Part shown: piece by piece, positions 22,645 through 33,884 of the stretch
How the letters are laid out: each line of letters opens with the position of its first letter
How positions within the stretch are numbered: the first letter of the stretch is position 1
NCBI RefSeq assembly: GCF_950295315.1
Contig: NW_026647328.1
Coordinates: 30,733-94,732 of the forward strand
DNA from: Erinaceus europaeus
Lineage: Eukaryota; Chordata; Mammalia; Eulipotyphla; Erinaceidae
DNA length: 64,000 bases
Direction of reading: 5' to 3'
The notes under the pieces: model-generated
The model's database searches: none
What the model was told of the DNA's origin: nothing
Seen by the model: the letters and a program-made list of their open reading frames with translations, nothing else
Translations under genes and position numbers: made by a program

Positions 22645-24935
22645 TATACTTTGTTTTTTATTTTTATTTATAAAATGGAAATATTGGCAAGACTATAGGA
22701 TAAGAGGAGTACATTTCCACATAATTCCCACTCCTAGCACTCCATATCCAATACCCTCTATTGATACCTTCCTTATTCTTTATCCCTCTGGGAATATGGA
22801 CACAGGATCATTATGGGGTGCAGAAGTAGAAGGTATGGATTCTGTAATTGCTTCCCCACTGAACATGGGTATTGGCAGTTTGATTCGTACTCCCAGCCTG
22901 ACTCCTTCCCTAGTGGGGCAGGGATCTGGGAAGGTAGGGTTCCAGGACACATGGTGAGGTTGTCTGCCCAGGGAAGTCAGGCTGGCATCATGATATCATC
23001 TGGAACCTGGTAGCAGAGTAATGAAGCTGAAGGGTTGACATTCCACACCTGACATCTCTGGACACAGTCCAAAGGGAAGCATGCCAAGGTGGTACTGGTT
23101 GCATTGATTACGTTGGGATCAGCAGATGCAATATCAATTGGTATAATTTGAGAGAAGCATGCAGGAAAGTGAGCCCCACCCTAGAGGTTCCAGGGCTAGG
23201 AGAAATACAGGCTTTATAGAGAAAGGGGAAGTCTCCTATTGTCTTAGGGTTTAAGAAGGCAACAGATATTGTTATAATCAAATTATCTGGCAGTTGGGTT
23301 AACTTTGAAAATCCCATTGTTAGGATTTGCTTTACCATATAAAACTTAACCATAATTTATGTCCTTTAATGTTATTTACAAACTGTATCTTATAAAGTAA
23401 CACCACCAGTTGTTTCTGTTCTCCCTGGCCTAAACTTTTAGGAGATTTAATATTTCAAAGAGCAAGTCATTATTAGAAATGGATTAACAATTTGAGCCCA
23501 CTGTTAAAATTCAATCTGATTACCAATTTGAAGTTTTAGATGCTTAGATTGAAGGAATATAAATTCAGAGCTATGTTCTATGCATCAAAAAGTCTGAGAC
23601 ATTTCTATCTATTTTTCCCTTCTTATATTAATTAAATAATTATTTGTGAGACTATAAGTTAATAGGAGTGTTATTAACACCATTCTCACCACTAAAGGTC
23701 TGTGTCCTTCCCCACTACCTCCCCTACCTCCAGGGAAGCTAAACATCTACTCTCACCCTCCACCCAGAGATTTTTACTTTGTTCCCCTACTCCAAACTCA
23801 GATTCTGCTTTGAGTTTCCCTTTGTTTCTCTTTCTCAACTTCTATTCATGATTGCAATCATCCCATACTCATCTTTGTCTTTCTGACTTAGCTCACTTAA
23901 CATAATTCCTTCTAGCTCCATCCAAGATGGGTCAGAGAAGGTGGGTTCATTGTTCTTAATAGCTTCATAGTATTCCATTGTGTATATATACCACAGCTTT
24001 CTCAGCCATTCATCTGTTGTTGGGGTTGCTTCCAGGTTTTAGCTATTGTGAATTGTGCTGCTATGAAAATAGGTGTACTCATATCTTTTTGGTTGGGTGT
24101 TATGGAGTCCTTGGGGAACATCCGTAGGAGAGAAATTAATGGGTTATATGGGAGGTCTATTTCTAGCCTTATGTGAGTTCTCCAGACAGCTCTCCACAGA
24201 GGTTGAACCAATTTTCATTCCCACCAGCAGTGCAGAAGGGTTCCTTTGTCCTCACAACCTTTCCAGCATTTGTTGCTGCTGTCCTTTTTGATGTATGCCA
24301 TTCTCACAGGGGTGAGGTGGTATCTCAATGTTGTCTTTATTTGCATTTCTCTGACAGTCAGTGACCTGGAACAATTTTTCATGTGTTTGTTGTTAGCCTT
24401 TTGGATCTCTTCTGTAGTTAATATTCTGTTCATATCCTTTGCCCATTTTTGGATGGGATCATTTGCTTTTTTGTTGCTAAGTTTACTGAGCTCTTTATAT
24501 ATTTTGGTTATTAACCTTTTGTCTGATGTACGGCATGTGAAGATTTTCTCCCATTCTGTGAGGGGTCTCTTTGTTTGGGTGATGGTTTCTTTTGCTGTGC
24601 AGAAGCTCTTCAATTTGATGTAGTCCCATTGATTTGTTTTTGTTTTAGTCTTCCTTGCAATTGGGTTTGTATCATCAAAGATGTCCTTAAGGTTTAGGTA
24701 GGAAAGTGTTCCACCAAAGTTTTCTTCTAAGTATTTGATAGTTTCTGGTCTAACATCCAGGTCCTTGCTTTGTTTGGAGTTGTCTTTTGTTTCTGGTGAG
24801 ATAAAGTAGTTCAGTTTCATTCTTCTGCATGTTTCAACACAATTTTCCCAGCACCATTTATTGAAGAGAGCCTCCTTCCTCCATTTAATAATTTAGGCCC
24901 CTTTATCAAAAATTAGATGTCCATAGGTGTGAAGA
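22645..24935 (-). mobile_element. 5'-truncated L1 (L1-4)
   Basis: The minus-strand element has its poly-A end near 22650, about 1.2 kb of 3' UTR (to about 23860) and the C-terminal ~1 kb of ORF2 (to about 24935). The 5' break falls where the L1 at 28717-36427 continues at position 31115. It is more diverged from that L1 than L1-1 is, so it is an older insertion of the same lineage. Confidence 0.92.
23860..24935 (-). pseudogene. L1 ORF2 C-terminal part
   Basis: The reading at 24215-24820 gives MKLNYFISPETKDNSKQSKD through [20 protein letters not shown] to [13 protein letters not shown] frameshift leads into 24002-24211 (HIRLEIDLPYNPLISLL…). This is the cysteine-containing C-terminal domain of ORF2p. 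No catalytic domain is left. Confidence 0.9.
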
Positions 24936-24977
24936 TATATACTTTGAAGAGTATACACATAAATATTCTGGAAATCT

Positions 24978-25230
24978 TCCGGGGTCAGGCAGTGACCCAC
25001 GCAAGGATCCCAGTTCAAGCCCAGGCTCCCCATCTACAGGTGGGGGTCACTTCACAAGCAGGAAGCAAGTATGTAGGTGTCTGTCTTTCTCTCCCCCTCT
25101 CAATCTTCCTCTCCCTCAGTCTCTCCCTGTCATATCCAATAAAACAGAAAAAGAAATGGCTACCAGGAGCAGTGGATTTGTAGTGCTGGCACTGAGCCCT
25201 AGTGATAGCCCTGGAGACAAACAAAACAAT
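24978..25230 (+). mobile_element. SINE A' copy, internally deleted
   Basis: 'ccggggtcaggcagtgaccc' head, then directly 'gcaaggatcccagttcaagc' (part of the head is missing), a pyrimidine tract, and the A' tail 'agtggatttgtagtgctggc'. Confidence 0.82.
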
Positions 25231-25289
25231 GGGGGGAGGTGAGGGGAGGAAAGGAAACGTACTCCCTATGTTTGTTAACTGCTTATTCT

Positions 25290-25568
25290 TTTTTTATAAA
25301 TATTTATTTATTCCCTTTTGTTGCCCTTGTTGTTTGATTATTGTAATTATTATTGTTGTCATCGTTGTTAGATAGGACAGAGAGAAATGGAGAGAGGAGG
25401 GGAAGACAGAGAGGGGGAGAGAAAGATGGACACCTGAAGACCTGCTTCACTGCCTGTGAAGCGACTCCCCTGCAGGTGGGGAGCCGGGGGTTCGAACCAG
25501 GATCCTTAAGCTGGTCGCTGTGCTTCGCACCATGTGCGCTTAACCCGTTGAGTTATTGCCCGACTCCC
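25290..25568 (-). mobile_element. SINE A copy, well preserved
   Basis: Reverse orientation: TTTATTCCCTTTTGTTGCCC tail, 'tgttagataggacagagaga', 'cctgtgaagcgactcccctg', GGGGGTTCGAACCAGGATCC (B box in reverse), and a head at 25540-25568 ending GCCCGACTCCC. Confidence 0.93.
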
Positions 25569-25675
25569 TAACTGCTTATTATTAACTCATGAACAATCTA
25601 GAGCTGATTCTCTCTTTAAGGGTGTGAAGAATGATGGAATGGATAAGAAAAAAAAAAATCAAAAGCTGGTTGGTG

Positions 25676-25982
25676 GGGCCAGGTGGTGGCATGCCTAGTT
25701 GAGCAAATACATTATTATGCTCAAGAGCCCCCCCCTGCTCAAGCCTTTGGCCCCTACCTGCAGGGGGGAGGGGGGAGGCTTCACAATGTTGAAGTAGTGC
25801 TGCAGATGTCTATATTTCTCTCACATGCTCTATCTTCTCCACCCCCTTTCAATTTCTCTCTGTCCAATCAACAACAACAAAAAAAGAGATAAAAGAGATA
25901 AAAGGCTACCAGGTTCAATGGATCTGCTGTGAAGGTATCAAGCTCTAGCAATAGGCCTGGTGGCAATAGAAATAAATAAATA
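25676..25982 (+). mobile_element. SINE B copy with A'-like tail
   Basis: GGGGCCAGGTGGTGGCATGCC head, 'ctacctgcaggggggagggg', a pyrimidine tract, CAACAACAACAAAAAAAG, then 'accaggttcaatggatctgc' and 'ctagcaataggcctggtggc', which is the 3' module of A' SINEs. It shows 3'-module exchange between SINE families. Confidence 0.85.
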
Positions 25983-26137
25983 GTGGTCTGGGAGGTGGTG
26001 CAGTAGATAACATGTTGGACTCTCAAGCTATGAAGTCCTGAGTTCAATTCCTGGCAGCACATGTACCAGAGTGATGTCTGGTTCTTTCTCTGTCTCCTTC
26101 GATTGCTCTCATTAATAAATAAATAAAATATTTTTAA
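25983..26137 (+). mobile_element. SINE D copy
   Basis: GTGGTCTGGGAGGTGGTGCAG head, 'ttggactctcaagctatgaa', GAGTTCAATTCCTGG, 'accagagtgatgtctggttc' and an AATAAATAAATAAAAT tail, followed by (AT)n at 26148-26166. Confidence 0.88.
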
Positions 26138-26234
26138 AATAAATAGATATATATATATATATATATAAGCAGGCTGGTGTTGATTTTCATAAATACTTCC
26201 ACTTTATTTTTACAGGAAAAAAAATGCTGACAGT

Positions 26235-26400
26235 GAACACTTTATGTTGTGCCAATTTCTTGACTTTTTTTGTTCTCACTTGTCACTCACAGTAACTCTA
26301 TGAGTAGGTATTAGTATCATTTCATATAAATGAGTAAACCCAGCATGGTGTTGGGAGGTCAAGTAATGGGTCCAGTATCATGCAGTTAACACAAAACCAG
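26235..26400 (+). mobile_element. MIR SINE fragment
   Basis: 'ctatgagtaggtattagtat', 'catttcatataaatgagtaa' and 'tccagtatcatgcagttaac' follow the MIR core and 3' blocks in order. Confidence 0.6.
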
Positions 26401-26515
26401 TGTTGCCAAAATGCAAAGCAAGCAGTCAAACTCCATCACCCACCTTTGTTTGACTTTTGCACTAATTGTCTCCCCAGTAAAAACTCTTCAGACAGGTGTA
26501 ACGGAAAACAACAGA

Positions 26516-27420
26516 CAACGGTCCAGGTGGTGGTGCACCCAATTGCACGTTCATGTTACTGTGTGCAAGGATCCAGTCCTCGCCTACAGAGGGCGAGCTT
26601 CACAAGTGGTGCAGAACCTCTGCAGATGTCTAGCTTTCCACCACCTCCATCTCCCCTTTTCATTCAGTTTCTCTTTGTCTCTATCCAATAATGTCAGGGT
26701 CTCTGGCGGGGTGATCTCCAGGGGAAAGGTAACGGACTGGTTCTTTCTCGCTCACAACAGGGGTGACACAAAGTAAAAGACACCAGGGAGCTCTCCAGCA
26801 TGTTCAGAACTCAGAACTCATTTATTAGCAAGGTAGACATGAGTTAAATAGAAAAACAAACGAATGGAATTATTACTGAAATATGTCAGAAATTACAGGT
26901 TTCTTAACGGTCGGCATGCCCCTAAGGTAGGGGGCTGGTATGACAGGAATTGATGAGATACAAGACAGTTATTCTCCATGACGCAAGCAACTTAATTATC
27001 CAAAGGTATTTGAGAGAAGCATAGGGGTTAAACCCGTAGGGTGAGACAGAGAGAAGATGGATATCAAAAAGCTATATCGTTTGGAATTTCTGTCTGGGGT
27101 TTGAGGTGTGTGGTGAAGTATGTGATAAGGTGTGTTCTTCTGTGATCAGAAGGTGACTTTGAATAAGTGAATCTGCGGCCATGTGGCCTGCAGTTAATGG
27201 AGGGAAGTATTGGGGTTTCTGTGGGCCTGAGAGTCGAGAAGGAAAGAACCAAGTCTGAGTTTCCCCCTTTTGCTGACCTCGGTTGAGAGAGACTTACCAA
27301 GAGGTTATCTTCTCAGACCTCCATCCAAGGACAGGGGTGCTTCTCCCTAAGCTCTATCAGGCTTACACATATCCCAATACAATAAACAAATTAATTAATT
27401 AAATTTAAAATGAACAAGAA
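26516..27420 (+). mobile_element. SINE B copy split by an LTR
   Basis: The SINE head and body are at 26516-26691 ('ggtccaggtggtggtgcacc' … 'ttgtctctatccaataa'). Its tail resumes at 27382 (ATAAACAAATTAATTAATT). The break coincides exactly with the LTR at 26692-27381. Confidence 0.85.
26692..27381 (-). mobile_element. Solo LTR, gammaretrovirus/ERV1-like
   Basis: The element is 690 bp. On the minus strand it begins TGTATTGGGATATG and ends GAGACCCTGACA (TG…CA). The 4-bp target duplication ATAA flanks it (26688-26691 and 27382-27385), a size typical of class I endogenous retroviruses. A minus-strand AATAAA signal lies at 26821-26826, and a TATTTAAC box lies just upstream of it (near 26846-26852). 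No internal retroviral genes are present, so this is a solo LTR left by recombination between two LTRs. Confidence 0.85.
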
Positions 27421-27529
27421 AAAGTACAGACAAGAAATATAAAATAGATATATAATCACTGGAATGAAGATTAACACAAAAGTAAACAATAGACTTAAAG
27501 AACAGGAAGAATTAGCAGAAGTAGACAAG

Positions 27530-27532
<3 letters not shown>

Positions 27533-27575
<43 letters not shown>

Positions 27576-27592
27576 CAGATAGATAGATAGTT
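27533..27592 (+). repeat. (GATA)n microsatellite
   Basis: About 14 GATA units, with one GACA interruption near 27573. Confidence 0.97.
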
Positions 27593-27604
27593 ATAGAATC
27601 AGCC

Positions 27605-27728
27605 CATTGGGAGAACTATTGCAGCTTCCAGTAGAGGGGATGAACTCTGATAGTGGGAACTGTATAGAATTATACCCTATTATCTTACATTTTTGCAAGT
27701 CAGTAATAAAAATTTTTTTAATAAAATT
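27605..27728 (+). mobile_element. L1 tail
   Basis: 'agcttccagtagaggggatg', 'tgatagtgggaactgtatag' and 'cagtaataaaaattttttta' match the last ~120 bp of the long-type L1 3' UTR. Confidence 0.75.
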
Positions 27729-28299
27729 TGAAAAACCTAAAAGCTGTGAATATTTAATCAAGGTTGGACCTGAAATTTGGGGGGAAAATAGGATGTTTTG
27801 TCATATACAATAATTATAAATGAAACTCTATGTTGTAACTATGGAAAATATGTCTATAATACATTTAAATTTTAAAAGTACAATAATTTATGAAAGTTAA
27901 AAAAATTGACTTGATAATCTGTGCCCTTATCTTAAAATGTTCCAGCCTCAAGCTTAGTTGGAAATAGTTATGATTCCAAACCTCCAAAGTATCAGTACTA
28001 TTAACATATGCATATCTTATGGCACCATCTAGTGTCCAAGTATTATTACTACACTCTGCTCTTCTAGGAATGAGCATGGCACCCATAGGTATACAGAGAT
28101 TTTAAGTGGCCTGGAATGGCTACTATAAGGTTATCAGCCCTTTGTCTCCATTAACATTATTCTCTGTATATACTTCCCAGTTATCCACATGCTTTCTCCC
28201 AATATATGTCCATCCACAACTCTGGTCAGCTAGGAACCATGTTTTGCATTTGTAGATGCAGTGCCTAGAACAAGGTAAGTAATAATTATGTATTGATAA
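27729..28299. other. No gene seen; possible L2 end
   Basis: Single-copy sequence. 'gcagtgcctagaacaaggta' near 28257 followed by 'tatgtattgataaaa' resembles an L2 3' end (cagtgcctggcacatagtag). Confidence 0.4.
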
Positions 28300-28432
28300 A
28301 AGTAGAAATATGTGGGAGAAAGGGAAGGGTGGAAAAAATTGTGGGGTCCTGGTGCACGATGAAATTGTACTCATATACCAATGTCTGCACTGTAAAGAAT
28401 TAATCCGCTCAATAAAAATGTAAAAGGGAAAA
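28300..28432 (+). mobile_element. Old L1 tail, tentative
   Basis: 'gtactcatataccaatgtct' and 'gaattaatccgctcaataaa' resemble an older L1 3' end with a CAATAAA polyadenylation region. Confidence 0.5.
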
Positions 28433-28496
28433 AGTGGAAATACCAACAATCTGGTAGAATTACATTGACATTTATTTCTTCTTTTTTTTTAATTTA

Positions 28497-28556
28497 TTTT
28501 TTACCAGAGCACCATTCAGCTCTGGCTTACAGTGGTGCAGGGATTGAACCTGGGAC
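28497..28556 (-). mobile_element. SINE C copy, first part (continues at 36445)
   Basis: TTTTACCAGAGCACCATTCAG … GATTGAACCTGGGACTT is the 3' half of a reversed SINE C. It is cut by nested L1 insertions, and the remaining half is at 36445-36500. Confidence 0.9.
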
Positions 28557-28697
28557 TTTTTTTTTTTACATGCATAACATTTCTCAGTTTTCCACATAAC
28601 AATACAATACACTAAGTCCTCTGTCATCCATTTCTAGGACCTACACTCTCCCCTCACCCACCCCAGAGTCTTTTACTTTGGTGCAATACACCAACTA
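28557..28697 (-). mobile_element. L1 tail inserted in SINE C
   Basis: A poly-T run, then 'catgcataacatttctcagt', 'cctctgtcatccatttctag' and 'agtcttttactttggtgcaa' is the reverse complement of the short-type L1 3' end. The SINE sequence GAACCTGGGACTT is repeated on both sides (ending at 28556, and again at about 28703-28715), which is its target duplication. Confidence 0.85.
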
Positions 28698-30013
28698 CAA
28701 TCTGAACCTGGGACTTTATTTTTTTATTTTTTTATTTTTTTTTACTTAAGAAAGGATTAATTAACAAAACCATAGGGTAGGAGGGGAACAACTCCACACA
28801 ATTTCCACAACCCAATCTCCATAACCCACCGCCTCCCCTGATAGCTTTCCCATTCTCTATCCCTATGGGACCATGGACCCAGGGTCATTGTGGGTTACAA
28901 AAGGCAGAAGGTCTGGCTTCTGTAATTGCTTCCCCGCTGAACATGGGCATTCACTGGTCGGTGCATACTCCCAGTCTGCCTCTCTCTTTCCCTAGTAGGG
29001 TGTGTCTCTGGGGAAGCTGAGCTCCAGGACACAATGGTGGGGTCTTCAATCCAGGGAAGCCTGGCCAGCATCCTGATGACATCTGGAACCTGGTGATTGA
29101 AAGAGAGTTAACCTACAAAGCCAAACAAATTGTTGAGCAATCATGAACCCAAAGCTTGGAATAGTGGAGAGGAAGTGTTAGGGAGGTACTCACTGCAAAC
29201 TCTAGTGTACTTCTGCTTTCAGGTATATATTTTGCAGTAGTTTATGGATACGTGTGAACATAAGCTCTCTCGCACAAAAACTGGTGTATACCTAGGTTTT
29301 GGGACTTTGTTAAAAAGTGAACCACCTGAGATGAAATTAGAGTGTACTATAAAAGGAAAGGTCTCACCTGAGTAATGAAGCTGAAGGGTTGTCATTCCAT
29401 ACGTGAAGTCTCTGGACACAGTCTGAAGTGAAGCATGTTGAGGTGGCAATCGTTGCGTTGGTTAGGTTGTGATCAGCGGATGCAATATTATTTGATATGG
29501 ATTGGGAGAGGCATACAGAAACCCTTGGGCCCTTCCAGGACTGGGGGAAGTAGGGGCTCTATAGTGGAGATGTGAGGTTCCTCCTGTCTTAGGGATCAAA
29601 AAGAAAGTCCTTTTGTTATGGTTTGCTGTACAGTACCCAGTATCTTGCATATAGCTGTGCTATTGGATGCTTCTAATCTACTTGGTCTAGGCTTTTGAGA
29701 GAGTCTGCATATCAAATACATAGCCTATATATTAAAAAGATTCAGTTTGTGTTTTGAAGAACTTTGAGACATACAATTGATTTTCCCCACTCATGTTAAT
29801 TAACTAGTGATTTATATGTCTACATTTTGCTAGGAGTATACACAAACACCATTCCCACCACCAAAAGACTGGGACCCATCCCTCCCGCCCACTCCCACCC
29901 CCCACTGGCCCAGGAAGCTGCATGTCTACCCCTCACCACAGGATTTTTACTTTGGTGCCCTACTTACAATTTGCTCAGGTCCTGCTTTTAGTTTCCCTTT
30001 CAGATCTTCTTAG

Positions 30014-33000
30014 TCAACTTCTGTTGATGAGTGGGATCATCCCATACTCATCTTTATCTTTCTGACTTAGCTCACTTAACATAATTCCTTCTAGCTCTGT
30101 CCAAGATGGGTCAGAGAAGGTGGGTTCATTGTTCTTGATAGCCGCATAGTATTCCATTGTGTATATATACCACGGCTTTCTCAGCCACTCATCTGTTGTT
30201 GGGCACCTGGGTTGCTTCCAGGTTTTAGCTATTATGAATTGTGCTGCTATGAACATAGGAGTACACACCTCTTTTTGGTTGGGTGTTATGGAGTCCTTGG
30301 GGTATAACCCCAGGAGAGGAATTACTTGATCATATGGAAGGTCCATGTCTAGCCTTCTGAGAGTTTTCCAGATGCTCTCCACAGAGGCTGTACCAATTTA
30401 CATTCCCAGCAGCAATGTAAAAGGGTTCCTCTGTCCCCACAACCTCTCCAGCATTTGTTGCTGCTGTCCTTTTTGATGTATGCCATTCTTACAGGAGTGA
30501 GGTGGTATCTTAGTGTTGTCTTAATTTGCATTTCTCTGACAATCAGTGACCTAGAGCAGTTTTTCATATGTTTTTTAGCCTTTTGGATCTCCTCTGAGGT
30601 GAATGTTTTGTTCATATCCTCTGCCCATTTTTGGATGGGGTCATTTGCTTTTTTGGTGCTAAGTTTGCTGAGCTCTTTATATATTTTGGTGATTAGTTTC
30701 TTGTCTGATGTATGGCATGTGAAGATCTTCTCCCATTCTGTGAGGGGTCTCTTTGTTTGTTTAATAGTTTCTTTGGATGTGCAGAAGCTTTTCAATTTGA
30801 TGTAGTCCCATTGGTTTGTTTCTGCTTTAGTCTTCCTTGCAATTGGGTTTGATTCATCAAAGATGTCCTTGAGGTGTAGGTGGGAAAGTGTTTTACCAAT
30901 GTTTTCCTCTAAGTATTTGATTGTTTCTGGTCTGACATCTAGGTCTTTGATCCATTTGGAGATGAATTTTGTTTCTGGTGAGATAAAGTGGTTCAATTTC
31001 ATTCTTCTGCATGTTATAACCCAGTTTTCCCAGCACCATTTATTGAAGAGAGCCTCCTTTTTCCATTTAATCCTTTGGGCCCCTTATCAAAGATTAGATG
31101 TCCATAGGTGTGGGGACTTATTTCTGGGCTTTCAATTCTATTCCACTGGTCTGTGTGCCTATTTTTGTTCCAGTACCATGCTATTTTGATGATGATGGCT
31201 TTATAATATAGTTTAAGGTCTGGGAGTGTGATGCCTCCATTTCTGTTTCTTTTCCTCAAGATGGTTTTGGCAATTCTAGGTGTTTTCAGGTTCCAGATAA
31301 ATGATTGTAGTGTTTGTTCTATTCTCTTAAAGAAGCTTGGTGGAACTTTGATGGGTATTGCATTAAATTTGTATATGGCTCTGGGGAGAATATTCATTTT
31401 GATGATATTTATTCTTCCAATGAATGAGCATGGGAAATCTTTCCATTTCTTGGTTTCAGTTTCTATTTCCTTGAGTAGCGACTCATAGTTTTCAGCATAC
31501 AAGTCTTTCACTACATTGGTCAACTTTATTCCTAGGTATTTGATTGATTTTGCTGAAACAGTAAATGGGAGTGATTTCTGGATGTCTTCTTCTTCAGATT
31601 TAGTGTTTGCATAAAAAAATGCCACTGATTTTTGTACATTGATTTTGTAGCCTGATACCTTGCTATATTGCCTAATAACTTCCAGTAATTTTCTGCTGGA
31701 TTCTTTAGGTTTTCCTATGTATACTATCATATCATCTGCAAATAGTGAGAGCTTGACTTCTTCCCTTCCAATCTGTATTCCTTTGATTTCTTTCTCTTGC
31801 CTGATTGCTATGGCAAGAACTTCCAATACTGTGTTGAAGAGTAACGGTGACAGTGGACAGCCCTGTCTAGTCCCTGATCTAAAGGGGAATTCTTTCAGCT
31901 TCTGTCCATTGAGTATGATGTTGGTTGTAGGTTTGCTATATATAGACTCCACTATCTTGAGGAATTTCCCATCTATTCCCATTTTTTGTAGAGTTTTGAG
32001 CATGAATGGGTGTTGGATTTTGTCAAAGGCTTTCTCTGCATCTATTGAGATAATCATGTGGTTTTTGGCTTTGCTTTTATTGATGTGGTGAATGACATTG
32101 ATTGACTTACGGATGTTGAACCAGCCTTGCATTCCTGGGATGAATCCCACTTGGTCATGATGAACAATCTTTTTGATGTGTTGCTGTATCCAGTTGACCA
32201 TCTTGTTTAATATTTTGGCATCTATGTTCATCAGAGATATTGGTCTTTAGTTTTCCTTTTTTGTTCTGTCCCTATCAGCTTTTGGTATCAAGGTGATGTT
32301 GGCTTCATAGAAGGTGGAAGGGAGTATTCCTGTTTCTCCAAGCTTATGGAAAAGCTTCAGAAGTATGGGTACTAACTATTTCCTGAAAGTTTTGTAGAAT
32401 TCGTTTGTGAAGCCATCTGGTCCAGGATTTTTGTTGTTGGGGAGATTCTTAATAACGGTTTCAATTTCTTGGTCTGTGATTGGTGCATTTATATTTTGTA
32501 GTTCTTCTTGGTTCACTTTTGGAAGGGCATATGCTTCTAGGAATTGTTCCATTTCTTCCAGATTCTCTAGCTTGGTGGTGTATTCTCTAGATTTCTGTGG
32601 TGTCAGTTGTGATATCTCCTCCATTGTTTACAATTCTATTAATTTGAGTCTTCTGTCTTTTTTGTTTGGTGAGTCTGGCTAGGGGTTTGTCAATTTTGTT
32701 TAACCTTTCAAAGAACCAACATTTGGCTTCATTGATCTTTTGTATGGTTCTTTTATTTTCGATGTTGTTTATTTCTGCTCTAACTTTAGTGATTTCTGTC
32801 CTTCTGGTTGCCTTAGGGTTCCTTTGTTCCTCTTCCTCTAAGTCCTTGAGGTGTGCAGTAAGGTTGTTCATTTGAGCTTCTTCTTGGTGTTTGATATGTG
32901 ATTGTATGGCTATAAGTTTCCCTCTCAGTACTGCTTTAGCTGTGTCCCAAATATTTTGATAGGTTGTGTCTTCATTTTCATTTGTTTCCAGGAACATTTG

Positions 33001-33805
33001 AATTTCCTTCTTGAGTGAGTCTCTGACCCAGTGGTTCTTAAGGAGTATGTTGTTTAGTTTCCAAATTCTGTGACTTTTAATAATTTTCTGTTTGTTGTTA
33101 AATGTTAGTTTTACTCCACTGTGGTCTGAGAAGATACTTGGGATGATTTCAATGATCTTAATTTATTGATGCTGTCTTTGTGGCCTAACATGTGGTCTAT
33201 CCTTGAGTATGTGTTATGTGGATTTGAAAAGAAGGTGTATTCCAGATTTTTGGGGTGCAGGAGTCTGCAAATGTCCCAGAGGTCTAGTCTATCAATCTCT
33301 TCATTCAATTCTCTTGTATCTTTATTGGTTCTCTGCTTTGGTGATCTGTCTAAGTGTGAGAGTGGGGTATTGAAGTCTCCCACTATTATTGTATTACTAT
33401 TGATGTATTTTTGAAATTCTTTCAGTAGGTGCTTAATGTATTTAGATGGTCCATCATTGGGTGCATAGATGTTAATAATTGTTAAGTCTTCTTGGTTGAT
33501 TGATCCTCTAATCATATGTAATGTCCTCGCCTATCTTTTATTACTTTATTTAATTTAAAATCTATCATGTCTGAGATGAGAATGGCTGTTCCTGCCCTTT
33601 TTTCTGGTCTGTTAACCTGTATGATAGTTTTCCATCCTTTCAGTTTAAGTCTGTGTTTATCTTGTTGTGACAGATGGGATTCTTGCAAGCAGCATATGGT
33701 TGGGTTATGTTTTCTGATCCATCCTCCCACCCTGTGCCTTTTGATGGGTGAGTTTAAGCCATTGACATTCATTGATATTATGGATTTAATGTATTGTAGT
33801 GCCAT
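30014..33805 (-). pseudogene. L1 ORF2, near full length, frameshifted
   Basis: Starts MALQYIKSIISMNVNGLNSP at 33805 (endonuclease; LQESH retained) and ends MIPLINRS at 30014, close to the ~1,265 codons expected. Pieces at 33512-33805, 33111-33515, 32587-32997, 32376-32624, 31014-32231, 30349-31002 and 30014-30382 lie in different frames, so there are several frameshifts. The RT catalytic FADDM is intact at about 31727-31744, within the 405-residue open stretch. Upstream of the RT core, [15 protein letters not shown] is present near 32400. Confidence 0.95.
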
Positions 33806-33884
33806 TGTTCAAAAAAAATTTTTTTTGTTTGCTGTGATATATTGCAAGTATTATAGTGATGTTCTTCTTTATAAGAGGTCTTTT

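Noticed and set aside
27533..27592. Regularly spaced direct repeats as a CRISPR array
   Set aside because: Simple GATA units without spacers, in mammalian DNA.
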